A DNA stretch of 64,000 bases, taken from NCBI RefSeq assembly GCF_005080845.1, contig NZ_CP034858.1, positions 62,001 to 126,000 on the forward strand, read 5' to 3'. The stretch's first letter is position 1. Each line of letters starts with the position of its first letter. Made by a program: the position numbers and the translations under genes. This document shows, in pieces, positions 32,128 to 42,990 of the stretch. A model generated the notes under the pieces. It was given only the letters and a program-made list of their open reading frames with translations, was not told where the DNA came from and did no database searches. The DNA comes from Buchnera aphidicola (Rhopalosiphum padi) (GTDB lineage: Bacteria > Pseudomonadota > Gammaproteobacteria > Enterobacterales > Enterobacteriaceae).

Positions 32128-32981
32128 TTATCTTCTTTTTTTATTGCATATTGATATAAATTATTTTTTTTTATTTCATGTATTTTAGAGGTAATTAATA
32201 CAGATTGTTTTAATGAAAGAACATTTCTTAAAATTTTTAATGTACTTATTGCTTTTTCTGAAACATCTTTATTTTTTAATTCTTTAAAACCATCTATAAT
32301 AATTACTATTTCTCCTTTATTACAGTGATTCTTATCTTCTTTGAGCCAAAATAGCATTTCATTAGCTTTTGCCCCATAAATATACTCCCATTTTTTTGTA
32401 ATTTCTCTTGCAATTACTAAATATCTATTTTCATCAATTTTTTCTATAATGTCTTTTATACTTTGAAGTATTCTATGTTTCGATTCATAAAAAATTATTG
32501 TTCTTGTTTCTTTTTTTAAAGATTTTAATAAATCACATCTTACTTTTTTTTTAGAAGGAAGAAATCCTTCATAGCAAAAACGATTAGTAGATATTCCAGA
32601 AGCACTTAGTGCTGTAATAGCAGCACAAGGTCCTGGAAGAGGGATAATTTTAATGTTTAAAGAACGGCATTGTTTTACTAAAAAATATCCTGGATCATTA
32701 ATAACTGGTGTTCCTGCATCAGATACCAATCCAATTTTTTTTCCTTCTTTTAATTTTTTAATTACATAATGACTTTGTTTTTTTTCATTGTTTTTATTTA
32801 AAGATATTAAAATATTTTTAACATTGTAATGTTGTAGTAAAATATTAGTATGATAAATATTTTCAGCAGCTATTAAATTGACGTTTTTTAATGTTTCCAC
32901 AGCACGATAAGTAATATCAGATAGATTGCCAATAGGTGTCGGAATAATATAAAGAATACCAGTAGTATTAAATGAATTCAC
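32124..32981 (-). CDS. rsmI: 16S rRNA (cytidine1402-2'-O)-methyltransferase RsmI
   Basis: Methylates the ribose of C1402 in the ribosomal P site, using SAM. It is 285 residues (E. coli 286). The SAM-binding tetrapyrrole-methylase fold shows as YIIPTPIGNLSDITYRA near residue 10, VSDAGTPVINDPGYFLV near residue 87 and PLPGPCAAITALSASG. Upstream of rnpB on the same strand. Confidence 0.96.
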   Translation of the reverse strand: MNSFNTTGILYIIPTPIGNLSDITYRAVETLKNVNLIAAENIYHTNILLQHYNVKNILISLNKNNEKKQSHYVIKKLKEGKKIGLVSDAGTPVINDPGYFLVKQCRSLNIKIIPLPGPCAAITALSASGISTNRFCYEGFLPSKKKVRCDLLKSLKKETRTIIFYESKHRILQSIKDIIEKIDENRYLVIAREITKKWEYIYGAKANEMLFWLKEDKNHCNKGEIVIIIDGFKELKNKDVSEKAISTLKILRNVLSLKQSVLITSKIHEIKKNNLYQYAIKKEDK

Positions 32982-33103
32982 TTTTTTTCCCAGATATATT
33001 TTTACAATAAAAAAATTAGTAATTTATTATATAAACAATATAAGATTTAAATTTTTTTTTATATGTAAATTTGATATTAAATAATAATTATAAGGTATTT
33101 TAA

Positions 33104-34327
33104 GTGAAACGAGTCGTGATTACAGGATTTGGTATCATTTCAAGTATTGGAAATAATAAAAAAGAAGTTTTAAATTCTTTATATAATGGTATTTCTGGAA
33201 TTACATTTTCAGAAGAAATGAAAGAATCAGGTATGCGCAGTCAAGTTTGGGGGAATATAAAATTAGAAGATAAAAATTATTTAAAAAAAAATAAAATCTT
33301 TCGTTTTATGAATGATGGATCTATTTATGCTTTTTTATCAATGGAGCAAGCAATTAAAGACGCTAATTTAAAAACTAAACAATATCAAAAAAATCCGCGT
33401 ATTGGACTTATTGCAGGTTCTGGAGGAGGTTTTCCAAAACACCACGTAAGGGGTATAGATGCAATGAGAAGTAATAGAGGTTTGAAATCTGTTAGTCCTT
33501 ATATTGCAATTAAAGCTATGAATTCTGGGATATCTGCTTGTTTGTCAACTTTATTTAAAATATATGGAGTAAATTATTCTATAAGTTCAGCTTGTGCTAC
33601 TTCCGGACATTGTATTGGTAATGCATTTGAATTAATTAAATTTGGTAAACAAGATCTTATTTTTGCAGGTGGTGGTGAAGAGGTAAGTTGGGAATTAGCA
33701 TGCGAATTTGATGCAATGAAAGCACTTTCTAGTAATTTTAATAATACTCCTGTTAAATCATCACGTGTTTATGATATAAATCGTGATGGTTTTGTCATAT
33801 CTGGTGGTGGAGGTATATTAATTATTGAAGAATTAAATTATGCTTTATCTAGATCTGCTCATATTTATGCTGAAATTATTGGATATGCCGCAACGTCTGA
33901 TGGTAAAGACATGATTGTACCTTCAGGAGAAGGAGCTACACGCTGTATGAATTTAGCAAAAAAAGAAAATAAAGTATCATTTATTGATTATTTGAATGTT
34001 CATGGGACTTCTACTAAAGTTGGTGATTTAATTGAGTTAGAAGCAATTAATAAATCTTTTTTTCATGAAAAAAAACCTATAATTTCAGCAACAAAATCAA
34101 TGACCGGTCATGCTTTAGGCGCATCTGGTGTACATGAAATTATTTATACATTGTTAATGATGAAGTATAATTTTATAGCTCCTTCAATTAATATTGAAAA
34201 ACTAGAATCTTATGCTGAGAACATGAATATTGTACAAAAAACTTTTCATAAAAGAATTAAAACAGCGATGTCTAATAGTTTTGGATTTGGTGGCACTAAT
34301 GTTTCTTTAATATTAAAAAGGTATTAG
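33104..34327 (+). CDS. fabB: 3-oxoacyl-ACP synthase I
   Basis: Elongates acyl chains in fatty acid synthesis and is needed for unsaturated fatty acids. It starts at GTG after AAGGT; 407 residues (E. coli 406). The active-site Cys164 lies in SSACATSGHCIG, and the two histidines in NVHGTSTKVGD and KSMTGHALGASGVHE, completing the Cys-His-His triad. Confidence 0.97.
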   Translation: MKRVVITGFGIISSIGNNKKEVLNSLYNGISGITFSEEMKESGMRSQVWGNIKLEDKNYLKKNKIFRFMNDGSIYAFLSMEQAIKDANLKTKQYQKNPRIGLIAGSGGGFPKHHVRGIDAMRSNRGLKSVSPYIAIKAMNSGISACLSTLFKIYGVNYSISSACATSGHCIGNAFELIKFGKQDLIFAGGGEEVSWELACEFDAMKALSSNFNNTPVKSSRVYDINRDGFVISGGGGILIIEELNYALSRSAHIYAEIIGYAATSDGKDMIVPSGEGATRCMNLAKKENKVSFIDYLNVHGTSTKVGDLIELEAINKSFFHEKKPIISATKSMTGHALGASGVHEIIYTLLMMKYNFIAPSINIEKLESYAENMNIVQKTFHKRIKTAMSNSFGFGGTNVSLILKRY

Positions 34328-34470
34328 TTGTTTTCATAAAAAAATATTTTTTGATGTTTTTAATTCAGAATATGTTTAATACTTTTTAAGTAAAATATGT
34401 GTTTTACATATAATTTTAATTTCTAATTTATAACAGTAATGTTTAAATTTTTAAATATAAAGGATAGCAA

Positions 34471-35421
34471 ATGAATCAATTAAATGCATTAAAAAAATTT
34501 ACAACTATTGTTGCTGATACAAGTGATATAGAATCTATTTGTAAATATAAACCAGAAGATGCAACTACTAATCCATCTTTGATACTTAAAGCTGTTAGTT
34601 CAATTAATAATAAAAAATTTATTGATCAAGCAACAGAATATGCTAGAAAAAAAGGTGGTTCTCACGATGATAAAATAGTAAATGCTAGCGATAAAATTTT
34701 AGTTGATCTTGGAGTGGAAATTTTAAAGTATATACCAGGTTACATTTCTAGTGAAGTTGATGCTCGTTTATCTTTTAATAAAGAACAATGTATTTTAAAA
34801 GCAAACAAAATCATTAATATGTATGAAGAAAAAGGTATTTCTCGAAATAGAGTATTAATTAAATTAGCAGCTACATGGGAATGTATAAAAGCAGCAGAAG
34901 AACTTAAAAAAAACAATATTTCTTGTAATTTAACTCTTTTGTTTTCTTTTGCTCAAGCTCGCGCTTGTGCAGAATCAAATGTATTTTTAATATCTCCTTT
35001 TGTTGGTCGAATTTATGATTGGTATGTATCTCAAAACTTGATATCAAAAGATTCTTCTGATCAGGATCCAGGTGTTTTATCTGTTTGTAAAATTTACGAT
35101 TTTTATAAAAAATATGATTATAAAACTATAATTATGGGTGCAAGTTTTCGAAATATTGAACAAATCTTATCCCTTTCAGGATGTGATCGATTGACTATTT
35201 CACCTATTTTGTTAAAAGAGCTGCAATCCAGTAATAAAAAATTAAATAGAAAACTATCTCCTCCTACTGCATTTTTAAATCCTCCTATTCCTCTTACTGA
35301 AGCAGAATTTAGGTGGGAACATAATCAAGATGAAATGGCTGTTCAAAAATTATCAGAAGGTATACGAAATTTTGGAAAAGATCAATTATGTTTAGAAAAA
35401 ATTTTTTCTAAATTAATATAA
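34471..35421 (+). CDS. talA: Transaldolase
   Basis: Pentose phosphate pathway enzyme exchanging a dihydroxyacetone unit between sedoheptulose 7-phosphate and glyceraldehyde 3-phosphate. It is 316 residues (E. coli TalA 316, TalB 317). The Schiff-base Lys131 is in [11 protein letters not shown], and [11 protein letters not shown] is near residue 30. It is followed by tkt as in the E. coli talA-tktB pair, with 52 bases between. Confidence 0.96.
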   Translation: MNQLNALKKFTTIVADTSDIESICKYKPEDATTNPSLILKAVSSINNKKFIDQATEYARKKGGSHDDKIVNASDKILVDLGVEILKYIPGYISSEVDARLSFNKEQCILKANKIINMYEEKGISRNRVLIKLAATWECIKAAEELKKNNISCNLTLLFSFAQARACAESNVFLISPFVGRIYDWYVSQNLISKDSSDQDPGVLSVCKIYDFYKKYDYKTIIMGASFRNIEQILSLSGCDRLTISPILLKELQSSNKKLNRKLSPPTAFLNPPIPLTEAEFRWEHNQDEMAVQKLSEGIRNFGKDQLCLEKIFSKLI

Positions 35422-35473
35422 ATTTTTAATAAAATATTATATTTTTTTTGATTTTGAATTTGGAGAAATATTT

Positions 35474-37471
35474 ATGTGTTTACAAAGAGAATTAGCAAAT
35501 GCAATTCGTATGTTAAGTATAGACGCTGTTCAAAATGCAAAATCAGGTCATCCTGGAATGCCTATGGGGATGGCGGATATTGCAGAAGTTTTATGGAGAA
35601 AATTTCTAAAACATAGTCCAATGAATCCTAACTGGGATAATCGTGATCGTTTCATTCTTTCTAATGGACATGGTTCTATGTTGTTATATAGTTTACTGCA
35701 TCTTACTGGATATGATTTATCAATAGATGAACTCAAAAACTTTAGACAACTTCATTCAAAAACACCAGGACATCCTGAAACAGGTGCAACACCAGGTGTT
35801 GAAACAACTACTGGTCCTCTAGGACAAGGTTTAGCTAATGCAGTCGGAATGGCAATTGCAGAAAGAACATTGAGCTCTTACTTTAATCGACCAAGTTACA
35901 ACATAGTAGATCACTACACTTGGGTTTTTGTAGGAGATGGTTGTTTAATGGAAGGTATTTCTCATGAAGTTTGTTCTTTAGCTGGAACATTAAAATTAGG
36001 AAAATTAATTGTTTTTTATGATAAAAATGGTATTTCAATAGATGGTAAAATTTCTAATTGGTTTACAGATGACACGGTGATGCGATTTAAATCGTATAAT
36101 TGGCATGTTGTAGATAAAGTAGATGGTCATGATTCCAATTCTATTAAAAATGGCATTGAAGAAGCAAAATCAGTAAAAGATCAACCTTCGATTATTATTT
36201 GTAATACTATTATTGGTTTTGGTTCTCCCAATAAATCAGGTACAGCTGATTCTCATGGTGCTCCTCTTGGGGAATCTGAAATTTCCTTAACACGAAAAAA
36301 TCTAAATTGGAAATATTTGCCTTTTGAAATACCTGATCATATTTATGATAAATGGAACTTTGTAAAACAAGGTTTAAAATTAGAGAAAGATTGGAATAAA
36401 ACATTTCATTTATATAAATCTGAATATCCTGAACTTGCACTAGAATATTTAAGACGTATTAAAAAAAAATTACCTATACAATGGTATAAAAAAACTAAAG
36501 ATTATATTTTTAATTTACAAAAAAACCCTCAAAATATTGCAAGTCGTAAAGCTTCTCAAAATGCTATAGAAGAATTTGCAGCATTATTACCAGAATTAAT
36601 AGGTGGATCTGCAGATTTATCGCCAAGTAACTTAACTATGTGGTCTAATTCTAGTTCACTAGCAGAAAATTTATCTGGAAATTATATTCATTATGGCGTT
36701 CGTGAATTTGGAATGACAGCTATTGCTAATGGAATTTCTCATCACGGAGGATTTATTCCATATACTTCAACATTTTTAATGTTTGTCGAATATGCGAGAA
36801 ATGCAGTTCGTATGGCAGCCTTGATGAATACGAAACATATTTTTGTGTACACACATGATTCTATTGGATTAGGTGAAGACGGACCTACACATCAACCAGT
36901 AGAACAATTAGCAAATCTAAGAATGACACCAAATATAGATGTTTGGAGGCCTAGCGATCAAGTAGAAACAGCTGCTGCATGGAAATATGCAATTGAAGAA
37001 AAAAATGGCCCAACAGCACTGATTTTATCACGTCAAAATTTATCTCAATTTTCTAGAAATGATGAACAAATAAAAAATATTTTTTATGGAGCATATATAT
37101 TATATGACTCTAAAAAAGAAATTGATATCATTTTCATATCAACAGGTTCTGAATTAGAAATAACTTTAACTGCTGCTAAAATAATTGCTTCTTTAGGTTA
37201 TTCTGTACGTGTTGTTTCTATGCCTTCTAATAACGTTTTTGATAGGCAAAATACTGATTATAAGGAATTAGTATTACCATCTTATGTTACTAAAAGAATT
37301 GTAGTAGAGGCAAGTATAAAAGATTTTTGGTATAAATACGTAGGAACAGAAGGATTGATTATTGGAATGGAAACATTTGGAGAATCTGCTTCAGAAAAAG
37401 TTTTATTTAAAAAGTTTGGTTTTACTGTAGAAAACATAGTAAACAAATCTAAAATTCTATTAAAATATTAA
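35474..37471 (+). CDS. tktB: Transketolase
   Basis: Thiamine-diphosphate enzyme moving two-carbon units in the pentose phosphate pathway; with TalA and Gnd it supplies ribose 5-phosphate and erythrose 4-phosphate. It is 665 residues (E. coli 663-667). Motifs are [13 protein letters not shown], the thiamine-diphosphate site [12 protein letters not shown], and [21 protein letters not shown] use tktB because of the talA neighbour; it is presumably the only transketolase. Confidence 0.95.
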   Translation: MCLQRELANAIRMLSIDAVQNAKSGHPGMPMGMADIAEVLWRKFLKHSPMNPNWDNRDRFILSNGHGSMLLYSLLHLTGYDLSIDELKNFRQLHSKTPGHPETGATPGVETTTGPLGQGLANAVGMAIAERTLSSYFNRPSYNIVDHYTWVFVGDGCLMEGISHEVCSLAGTLKLGKLIVFYDKNGISIDGKISNWFTDDTVMRFKSYNWHVVDKVDGHDSNSIKNGIEEAKSVKDQPSIIICNTIIGFGSPNKSGTADSHGAPLGESEISLTRKNLNWKYLPFEIPDHIYDKWNFVKQGLKLEKDWNKTFHLYKSEYPELALEYLRRIKKKLPIQWYKKTKDYIFNLQKNPQNIASRKASQNAIEEFAALLPELIGGSADLSPSNLTMWSNSSSLAENLSGNYIHYGVREFGMTAIANGISHHGGFIPYTSTFLMFVEYARNAVRMAALMNTKHIFVYTHDSIGLGEDGPTHQPVEQLANLRMTPNIDVWRPSDQVETAAAWKYAIEEKNGPTALILSRQNLSQFSRNDEQIKNIFYGAYILYDSKKEIDIIFISTGSELEITLTAAKIIASLGYSVRVVSMPSNNVFDRQNTDYKELVLPSYVTKRIVVEASIKDFWYKYVGTEGLIIGMETFGESASEKVLFKKFGFTVENIVNKSKILLKY

Positions 37472-37497
37472 TTTTAAAGGTTTTACTAATATTTATA

Positions 37498-37517
37498 GGG
37501 GCTTTTTTCTTAGCCCC
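37498..37517 (+). terminator. Terminator downstream of tkt
   Basis: GGGGCT and AGCCCC form a GC-rich 6-bp stem with an 8-base T-rich loop, followed by ATTTATTTTA. It is 27 bases after the tkt stop and before dapE. Confidence 0.75.
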
Positions 37518-37560
37518 ATTTATTTTAATAAATACTAAAGAAAACATAAATGAGGAAAAA

Positions 37561-38688
37561 ATGGTTTGTTCAATTACTAAATTAGCACAAAAGTTAATTT
37601 CTATTCCATCTATTAGTCCAAAAGATTTGGGTTGTCAAGAGATTATGATTAATTTTTTAGATAATCTTGGATTTAAAATAAAAGAAATTAATATAAATGA
37701 TACAAAAAATTTTTGGGCTACTAGAGGATCTGGTAAAACTTTAACTTTTGCTGGTCATACAGATGTAGTATCACCAGGTGATTATAAAGATTGGAATGAT
37801 GATCCGTTTAATCCAGTAATTAAAAATGGTTTATTATTTGGTCGAGGTTCATCAGATATGAAAGGTGCTTTAGCATGTATGATGATTGCATCTGAAAGAT
37901 TTATAAAAAAAACCCCTAATTATGAAGGACGTTTATCTTTTTTAATTACTTCTGATGAAGAATCACTTGCAATTGACGGTACTAAAAAAGTTATAGATTA
38001 TTTAATTTCTCAAAAAGATATGATTGATTATTGTGTTATTGGAGAACCTTCTAGTAGTTCTAAAATTGGTGATTTTATAAAAAATGGACGAAGAGGGTCG
38101 ATCACAGCTGATTTAAAAATTCATGGAATTCAAGGTCATATTGCATATCCTCATTTAGCAGATAATCCAATACATAAAGGATTACCTATTATTTTAAAAA
38201 TATTATCTATTGAATTAGATAATGGAAATGAATTTTTTTCTCCTACTAGTGTAAATATTGCCAACATTCATGCAGGAGATGGAAGTAATAATATTATTCC
38301 AGGTTCTTTGTTTGTTCAATTTAACTTTCGTTTTAATACAGAAACTTCTGAAGAAGAGATTAAATCAAAATTTATACAAATACTAGACGATAATAATATT
38401 AATTATTCTTTAAATTGGTTCCTTTCAGGAAAGCCTTTCATTACAAAAAAAGGTTTATTAATCGATAACGTAATTAAATCTATTGAGAATTTTAATAAAA
38501 TCAAACCTATTTTATCAACTGATGGGGGCACTTCAGATGGTCGTTTTATTGCTTTAATGAATTCTGAAATAATAGAGATAGGTTTAATGAATACTACTAT
38601 TCATAAATCAAATGAATATGCAAGAATATCTGATCTTCAAAAATTAGCTATTATTTATGAAGATATTATGCATAGGTTGTTAACTTAA
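37561..38688 (+). CDS. dapE: Succinyl-diaminopimelate desuccinylase
   Basis: Metallohydrolase of the lysine/diaminopimelate pathway, giving LL-diaminopimelate. It is 375 residues, the E. coli length. Metal and catalytic motifs are [12 protein letters not shown] near residue 65, [12 protein letters not shown] near residue 96 and [12 protein letters not shown] near residue 131. GAGGAA precedes the ATG. Works with dapA in this window. Confidence 0.97.
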   Translation: MVCSITKLAQKLISIPSISPKDLGCQEIMINFLDNLGFKIKEININDTKNFWATRGSGKTLTFAGHTDVVSPGDYKDWNDDPFNPVIKNGLLFGRGSSDMKGALACMMIASERFIKKTPNYEGRLSFLITSDEESLAIDGTKKVIDYLISQKDMIDYCVIGEPSSSSKIGDFIKNGRRGSITADLKIHGIQGHIAYPHLADNPIHKGLPIILKILSIELDNGNEFFSPTSVNIANIHAGDGSNNIIPGSLFVQFNFRFNTETSEEEIKSKFIQILDDNNINYSLNWFLSGKPFITKKGLLIDNVIKSIENFNKIKPILSTDGGTSDGRFIALMNSEIIEIGLMNTTIHKSNEYARISDLQKLAIIYEDIMHRLLT

Positions 38689-38719
38689 TTGTATATTATT
38701 TTTTTTATTAAAATAATGA

Positions 38720-38747
38720 TGCAGAATATCATTTTAGATAATCTGCA
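38720..38747 (+). terminator. Terminator downstream of dapE
   Basis: TGCAGA pairs with TCTGCA and, after an A-A mismatch, TATC pairs with GATA around an ATTTTA loop. CTTTTTTAAATT follows on the plus strand. It may also serve the convergent mini-bamC. Confidence 0.7.
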
Positions 38748-38826
38748 CCAATCTTTTTTAAATTCGTAACAACAAAGATTTTTTTTATATCATTTTGGCC
38801 TCATTATTTTATGAAGAGTACTTTTT

Positions 38827-39084
38827 TTATATAGGAGGAAAAATATCATGATTTTTTTTATTTAAATCTTCTTGTGTATAAGGAATGTGATATTCTTGAT
38901 TTTCAGAGGGAATATTAATTCCTTTCGGTATAATTAACTTTTTTAATTGACTATTATTAGTCTCATTATTAAAAAGAATATCATTTTTTTTTAAGGTACA
39001 AGATGTTATTAAAGAAAAAATCGAAATTTGAAAAATAGTTGTTATTATTTTAAAAAAAAATTTATATTTCTTGAAGGTTAGCAT
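38827..39084 (-). CDS. bamC: Miniature BamC-like lipoprotein
   Basis: BamC (NlpB) is a lipoprotein of the outer-membrane beta-barrel assembly machine, normally about 340 residues. This frame gives only 85 residues. It has a lysine-rich start, a hydrophobic stretch and a lipobox LITSC with Cys29. The 56 residues after it resemble the extended BamC N-terminus: [20 protein letters not shown] matches the [20 protein letters not shown] segment of E. coli, and the protein ends at DIFPPI, where E. coli has DIRPP. Both folded C-terminal domains are absent. In E. coli that extended N-terminus is the part that wraps BamD. It starts inside the dapA end (23-base overlap), as the gene after dapA in E. coli. 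It could be a degraded gene or a functional BamD-binding tail. Confidence 0.75.
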   Translation of the reverse strand: MLTFKKYKFFFKIITTIFQISIFSLITSCTLKKNDILFNNETNNSQLKKLIIPKGINIPSENQEYHIPYTQEDLNKKNHDIFPPI

Positions 39085-39946
39085 ATTGCAGTGCTTTTTC
39101 AATTTGTATACGTGTAGAATTTAAAATTGGTGTCATTGGTAATCGTAGTGTATCATTCTTTATTAAACCCATTTTTTTAGCCAACCATTTTATTGGAATC
39201 GGATTAGGTTCTATAAACAAAGCTTCATGTAATAATGTCAAACGTTCATTGATAAATCTCGCATTTTTAAACTTACCTTCAAGTGCATATGAACATATCT
39301 GCGTCATTTCTTTTGCAGCAACGTTTGCTGTTACTGATATTACTCCTTGACCACCTAATTGCATAAAATCTAAAGCTGTAGCATCATCACCACTAATTAA
39401 TAAAAAATCATTTTTAACCAATTTTTTAATTTTATGTATTCTTGATAAATCACCTGTTGCTTCTTTAATTCCAATAATATTTTTAAATTCCGATAATCTT
39501 GCTACAGTTGAGGGAAGTAAATCACAACCTGTTCGGCTGGGGACATTATATAAAATTTGTGGTAATTTTGTACTTTCTGAAATTGCTTTAAAATGCTGAT
39601 ATAATCCTTCTTGAGTTGGTTTGTTATAATATGGTGTAACAGTAAGACATGCTGCAATGCCTGATTTTTCAAATCTTTTTGTTAAAGATATTGCTTCTGT
39701 TGTAGCATTTGCACCTGTACCTGCAATAATAGGAATACGTTTATTTGCAAGTTTTACAGTTAGCATAACTACTTCAATGTGTTCTTCTTGACTAAGAGTT
39801 GCAGATTCTCCAGTAGTTCCAATGGAAACAATGGCTTTTGTTTTATTTAATACATGATAATCAATTAGCTTTTTTAAGCTAGAATGACAAATTTCACCTT
39901 CTTTATTCATCGGTGTAATTAATGCAACAATACTTCCTGTGAACAT
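39062..39946 (-). CDS. dapA: 4-hydroxy-tetrahydrodipicolinate synthase
   Basis: First committed step of lysine/diaminopimelate synthesis, condensing pyruvate and aspartate semialdehyde. I chose the ATG at 39946 because GGAGGAGAA precedes it and the product then starts [13 protein letters not shown] like the family; 294 residues (E. coli 292). The Schiff-base Lys161 is in IGIKEATGD, Tyr133 in LYNVPSRTG, and the TTGES loop is at residues 44-48. Confidence 0.97.
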   Translation of the reverse strand: MFTGSIVALITPMNKEGEICHSSLKKLIDYHVLNKTKAIVSIGTTGESATLSQEEHIEVVMLTVKLANKRIPIIAGTGANATTEAISLTKRFEKSGIAACLTVTPYYNKPTQEGLYQHFKAISESTKLPQILYNVPSRTGCDLLPSTVARLSEFKNIIGIKEATGDLSRIHKIKKLVKNDFLLISGDDATALDFMQLGGQGVISVTANVAAKEMTQICSYALEGKFKNARFINERLTLLHEALFIEPNPIPIKWLAKKMGLIKNDTLRLPMTPILNSTRIQIEKALQYANLQEI

Positions 39947-40285
39947 TGATTTTGTTCTCCTCCATAAAAAATACTTTATGGTATCTTTCATACAAATCTA
40001 AAATTAAATAAATAAAAATTATAAATTTAGCACTTATAAAAAATTATTTTTTTTGAATACAAAAATGTAAAGTAATAAGATGTAATTTTCTTTATTTTAA
40101 TAAAGTCTAAATTTTTATACAATTATTACTATATTATTTTTTATCTTAAATAACAGGAATAATTATACATTCTAAAATGTATATTTTAGATGTTTAATTT
40201 ATTTTTATTTTAAAAATTAATTTAATTCATAAAGTTTTTTTTATTAAAAAATAATGTTTTATGTAATTAAGGAATATATCATATA
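39947..40285. other. Gene-free divergent region dapA/bcp
   Basis: 339 bases of AT-rich DNA carrying the dapA Shine-Dalgarno and the upstream regions of both genes. E. coli has gcvR between dapA and bcp; no trace of it could be read here. No RNA gene or convincing hairpin seen. Confidence 0.6.
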
Positions 40286-40753
40286 ATGATTACACTTAAA
40301 TCTGGAGATATTGCTCCAAAGTTTACTCTTCCTAATCATAATAATAAATTAATAAATTTATCTGATTTTTTAGGAAAAAAAATATTACTTTATTTTTATC
40401 CAAAAGCTATGACTCCCGGTTGTATAGTACAAGCATGCCACATTAGAGATAATTTAGAATTATTTAAAAATAAGAAGGTAGAAGTTGTAGGTATTAGTCC
40501 TGATAAGACCGATAAATTATTAACTTTTATTGAAAAAAAAATGTTAAATTTTACTTTATTATCTGATAAACAAAACATTGTTAGCAAAAAATTCGGTGTA
40601 TGGGGTGAAAAAAATTTCATGGGAAAAAAATATTTTGGAATTTATCGTACCAGTTTTTTAATTAATCCATCTGGTATTATTGATAAAATATTTTTTAAAT
40701 TTAAGTGTAATGACCATCATAAAATCATATTAACATATTTAAATTCAAAATAA
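40286..40753 (+). CDS. bcp: Thioredoxin-dependent peroxiredoxin Bcp
   Basis: Reduces hydrogen peroxide and organic hydroperoxides in the cytoplasm. It is 155 residues (E. coli 156). The peroxidatic Cys is in PKAMTPGC and the resolving Cys five residues later in CIVQAC. Convergent with aroC. Confidence 0.96.
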   Translation: MITLKSGDIAPKFTLPNHNNKLINLSDFLGKKILLYFYPKAMTPGCIVQACHIRDNLELFKNKKVEVVGISPDKTDKLLTFIEKKMLNFTLLSDKQNIVSKKFGVWGEKNFMGKKYFGIYRTSFLINPSGIIDKIFFKFKCNDHHKIILTYLNSK

Positions 40754-40813
40754 AGTAATTGATTTTTAGATAATTATATAACGTTATTAAATTTTTTATA
40801 GGTTATCAAATAC

Positions 40814-40840
40814 GCTACTAAATATAGATAATTTAGTAGC
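40814..40840. terminator. Terminator between bcp and aroC
   Basis: GCTACTAAAT and ATTTAGTAGC form a perfect 10-bp stem with a 7-base loop between two convergent genes. On the plus strand AATTTTTTT follows about 15 bases later. Confidence 0.7.
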
Positions 40841-40864
40841 AATGACATTCAAAATTTTTTTATT

Positions 40865-41935
40865 TTAAAGGTTATTTTTTTTACATTGTGCTCTAAATCT
40901 TAATAGATGATCCATTAATATTATTGCCACCATTGCTTCTGCTATTGGTACAGCACGTATTCCTACACACGGATCATGTCGACCTTTCACAGTTATTTTG
41001 ACTTTTTCATTATTTTTATTTACTGTATTTCCTAATTTTCGAATACTTGAAGTAGGTTTGAATGCAACTTTTAAAAAAATATTTTCACCATTGCTAATTC
41101 CTCCTAAAATACCGCCGCAATGATTACTTTTAAATCCATTAGGAGTAATTTCGTCTCGATTTTCACTTCCTTTTTGATTAACCACTAAAAAACCATCTCC
41201 AACTTCTACTCCTTTTGCAGCATTAATACTCATTAAAGCATGAGCCAAATCTGCATCTAGTCTATCGAAAACTGGTTCTCCAAAACCTACTGGTACATTT
41301 TCTGCTATAATTGTTATTTCCGCACCTGTTGAATCACCTGTTTTTTTTAAATTTTTAATTAATTTTTCTAATTGTATAATTTTATTTTTATTTGAACAAA
41401 AAAAAGGGTTTTTTTCCACTTCTTCCCATGATTCAAACGGACAATTTATATCTCCCATAGCTGATAAATATCCACGAACAATTATTCCATGTTGAATTTT
41501 AAGATATTTTTTTGCAACGCTCCCTGCTGCAACTCGCATTGCAGTTTCGCGAGCTGAAGATCTTCCACCACCGCGATAGTCTCTTATTCCATATTTTTTT
41601 TCATAAGTATAATCAGCATGTCCTGGTCTAAATAAGTCTTTTATTTCACTATAATCTTGCGAGCGTTGGTCTGTATTTTGAATAATTAGACCAATACTTG
41701 TTCCTGTAGTTATTCCGTTAAACACTCCTGAAAGTATTTGGACTTTATCCAATTCAGATCGTTGAGTGGTATAACGTGAAGCTCCAGGTCTTCTGCGATC
41801 TAAATCATGTTGTAAATCATCTGAAGATAATTCTAAACCTGGAGGCATTCCGTCAATTATACATCCCAATGCTGTTCCATGTGATTCACCGAAAGTAGTT
41901 ACACGAAAAATTTTCCCAATTGTATTTCCAGACAT
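40865..41935 (-). CDS. aroC: Chorismate synthase
   Basis: Last step of the shikimate pathway, needing reduced FMN, and the branch point for aromatic amino acids supplied to the host. It is 356 residues (E. coli 361). Signatures are [18 protein letters not shown] near residue 15, [27 protein letters not shown] near residue 125 and [18 protein letters not shown] near residue 320. Confidence 0.97.
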   Translation of the reverse strand: MSGNTIGKIFRVTTFGESHGTALGCIIDGMPPGLELSSDDLQHDLDRRRPGASRYTTQRSELDKVQILSGVFNGITTGTSIGLIIQNTDQRSQDYSEIKDLFRPGHADYTYEKKYGIRDYRGGGRSSARETAMRVAAGSVAKKYLKIQHGIIVRGYLSAMGDINCPFESWEEVEKNPFFCSNKNKIIQLEKLIKNLKKTGDSTGAEITIIAENVPVGFGEPVFDRLDADLAHALMSINAAKGVEVGDGFLVVNQKGSENRDEITPNGFKSNHCGGILGGISNGENIFLKVAFKPTSSIRKLGNTVNKNNEKVKITVKGRHDPCVGIRAVPIAEAMVAIILMDHLLRFRAQCKKNNL

Positions 41936-42136
41936 TTTTTCTTCTATTCAATTTTTATTTAAATAATACAACTATACAGAAAAAAAATAAAAAAATAATT
42001 TTTTATTAAAAAAAATATTTCATGATGAATCTTTATTTGTTGTTTTTAGAAAAACTAAATTATATAATTAAAAAAATATATAAAAAAATATTAAATAAAA
42101 TATGTAAATTTATTAATTTTTTGGTAATACATAATT

Positions 42137-42667
42137 ATGAATAAAAATCGACAATTTACTGTTAATAGTAATATTTTATTTCGTAAGTGGTTGAATGGTA
42201 CCCGTGAAATGGTACAAGATACTATCTTTCATTCTCGATTACATAAAGTAAATCAAAATATCTGTTCTAAACGAATTTTTTTCGAACAAGATGTTCATAG
42301 TAATTATTTTTCTTTTTATAAAAAAAAAGATTATTTTAAAGAAAATCCTGTTTCTTATGTTCGAAACAAAGATTTAATTAATGTTTTAAAAAAATTAAAA
42401 AAAGGAAAATATTCTCCAGATATTTTTCTTGACTTACATGGTTTAAATCAATATCAAGCAAGAAAAAAATTAGGTCAGCTGATTGCAATCTGTCAAAAAG
42501 AAAAAATTTTTTGTGCTCATATTATGCATGGATATGGTAAAAACATTTTAAAACAGCAAATACCTTTTTGGTTGTCTCAACATCCTGACATAGTAGCGTT
42601 TCATCAAGCGCCTAAAATGTTTGGAAATGACGCGGCAATTATAGTTATAATTGAAATTCATTCTTAA
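42137..42667 (+). CDS. smrB: Ribosome rescue endonuclease SmrB
   Basis: Smr-domain nuclease that in E. coli cleaves mRNA between collided ribosomes. It is 176 residues (E. coli 183). The Smr domain spans about 95-175 with LDLHGLNQYQARKKL, MHGYGKNILKQQIPFWL and AFHQAPKMFGNDAA; the DLHG and HGxG catalytic motifs are present. It is divergent from aroC, where E. coli has smrB next to aroC. Confidence 0.94.
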   Translation: MNKNRQFTVNSNILFRKWLNGTREMVQDTIFHSRLHKVNQNICSKRIFFEQDVHSNYFSFYKKKDYFKENPVSYVRNKDLINVLKKLKKGKYSPDIFLDLHGLNQYQARKKLGQLIAICQKEKIFCAHIMHGYGKNILKQQIPFWLSQHPDIVAFHQAPKMFGNDAAIIVIIEIHS

Positions 42668-42990
42668 ATTAAGATAATGAATGTGTTTAAATATAATCTA
42701 TATAAAAAATAATAATTATTAATATTAAATTATTAGCTTTTTAAGTTTTAAATATTTTAAATAAATTTTATTTAAATTTGCATTTTTTAATAAAACATTT
42801 TAAAAAAATACATATTTTTTTATTTTAAAAAAAAGTTATACGTATACAATATTTATTGTATTATTTATAGTAAATATAATTTTCAAAAAACCCTTATTTT
42901 TTGGGTTTTTTTATTTTAAAAGATATGAAATTATAATTTTTTTTTTAAATATAAAAAGTTAAGCATAAAAATTTTTAAAGGATTTTCAAG
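42668..42990. other. Gene-free leader region before hisG
   Basis: A 323-base AT-rich spacer. It contains a possible -10 TATAAT at 42875-42880 and the hairpin listed separately. I searched by eye for a HisL leader peptide (a run of CAT/CAC codons) and found none. Confidence 0.6.
42885..42911 (+). terminator. Hairpin upstream of hisG
   Basis: AAAAAACCC pairs with GGGTTTTTT in a 9-bp stem closed by a 9-base AT loop and continues into TTATTTT. It is a classic intrinsic-terminator shape 80 bases before hisG. It may end smrB transcription or be what remains of the his attenuator. Confidence 0.75.

Noticed and set aside
31905..32159. Plus-strand open frame of 84 codons in the RNase P RNA region
   Set aside because: It is the complement of rnpB and the end of rsmI.
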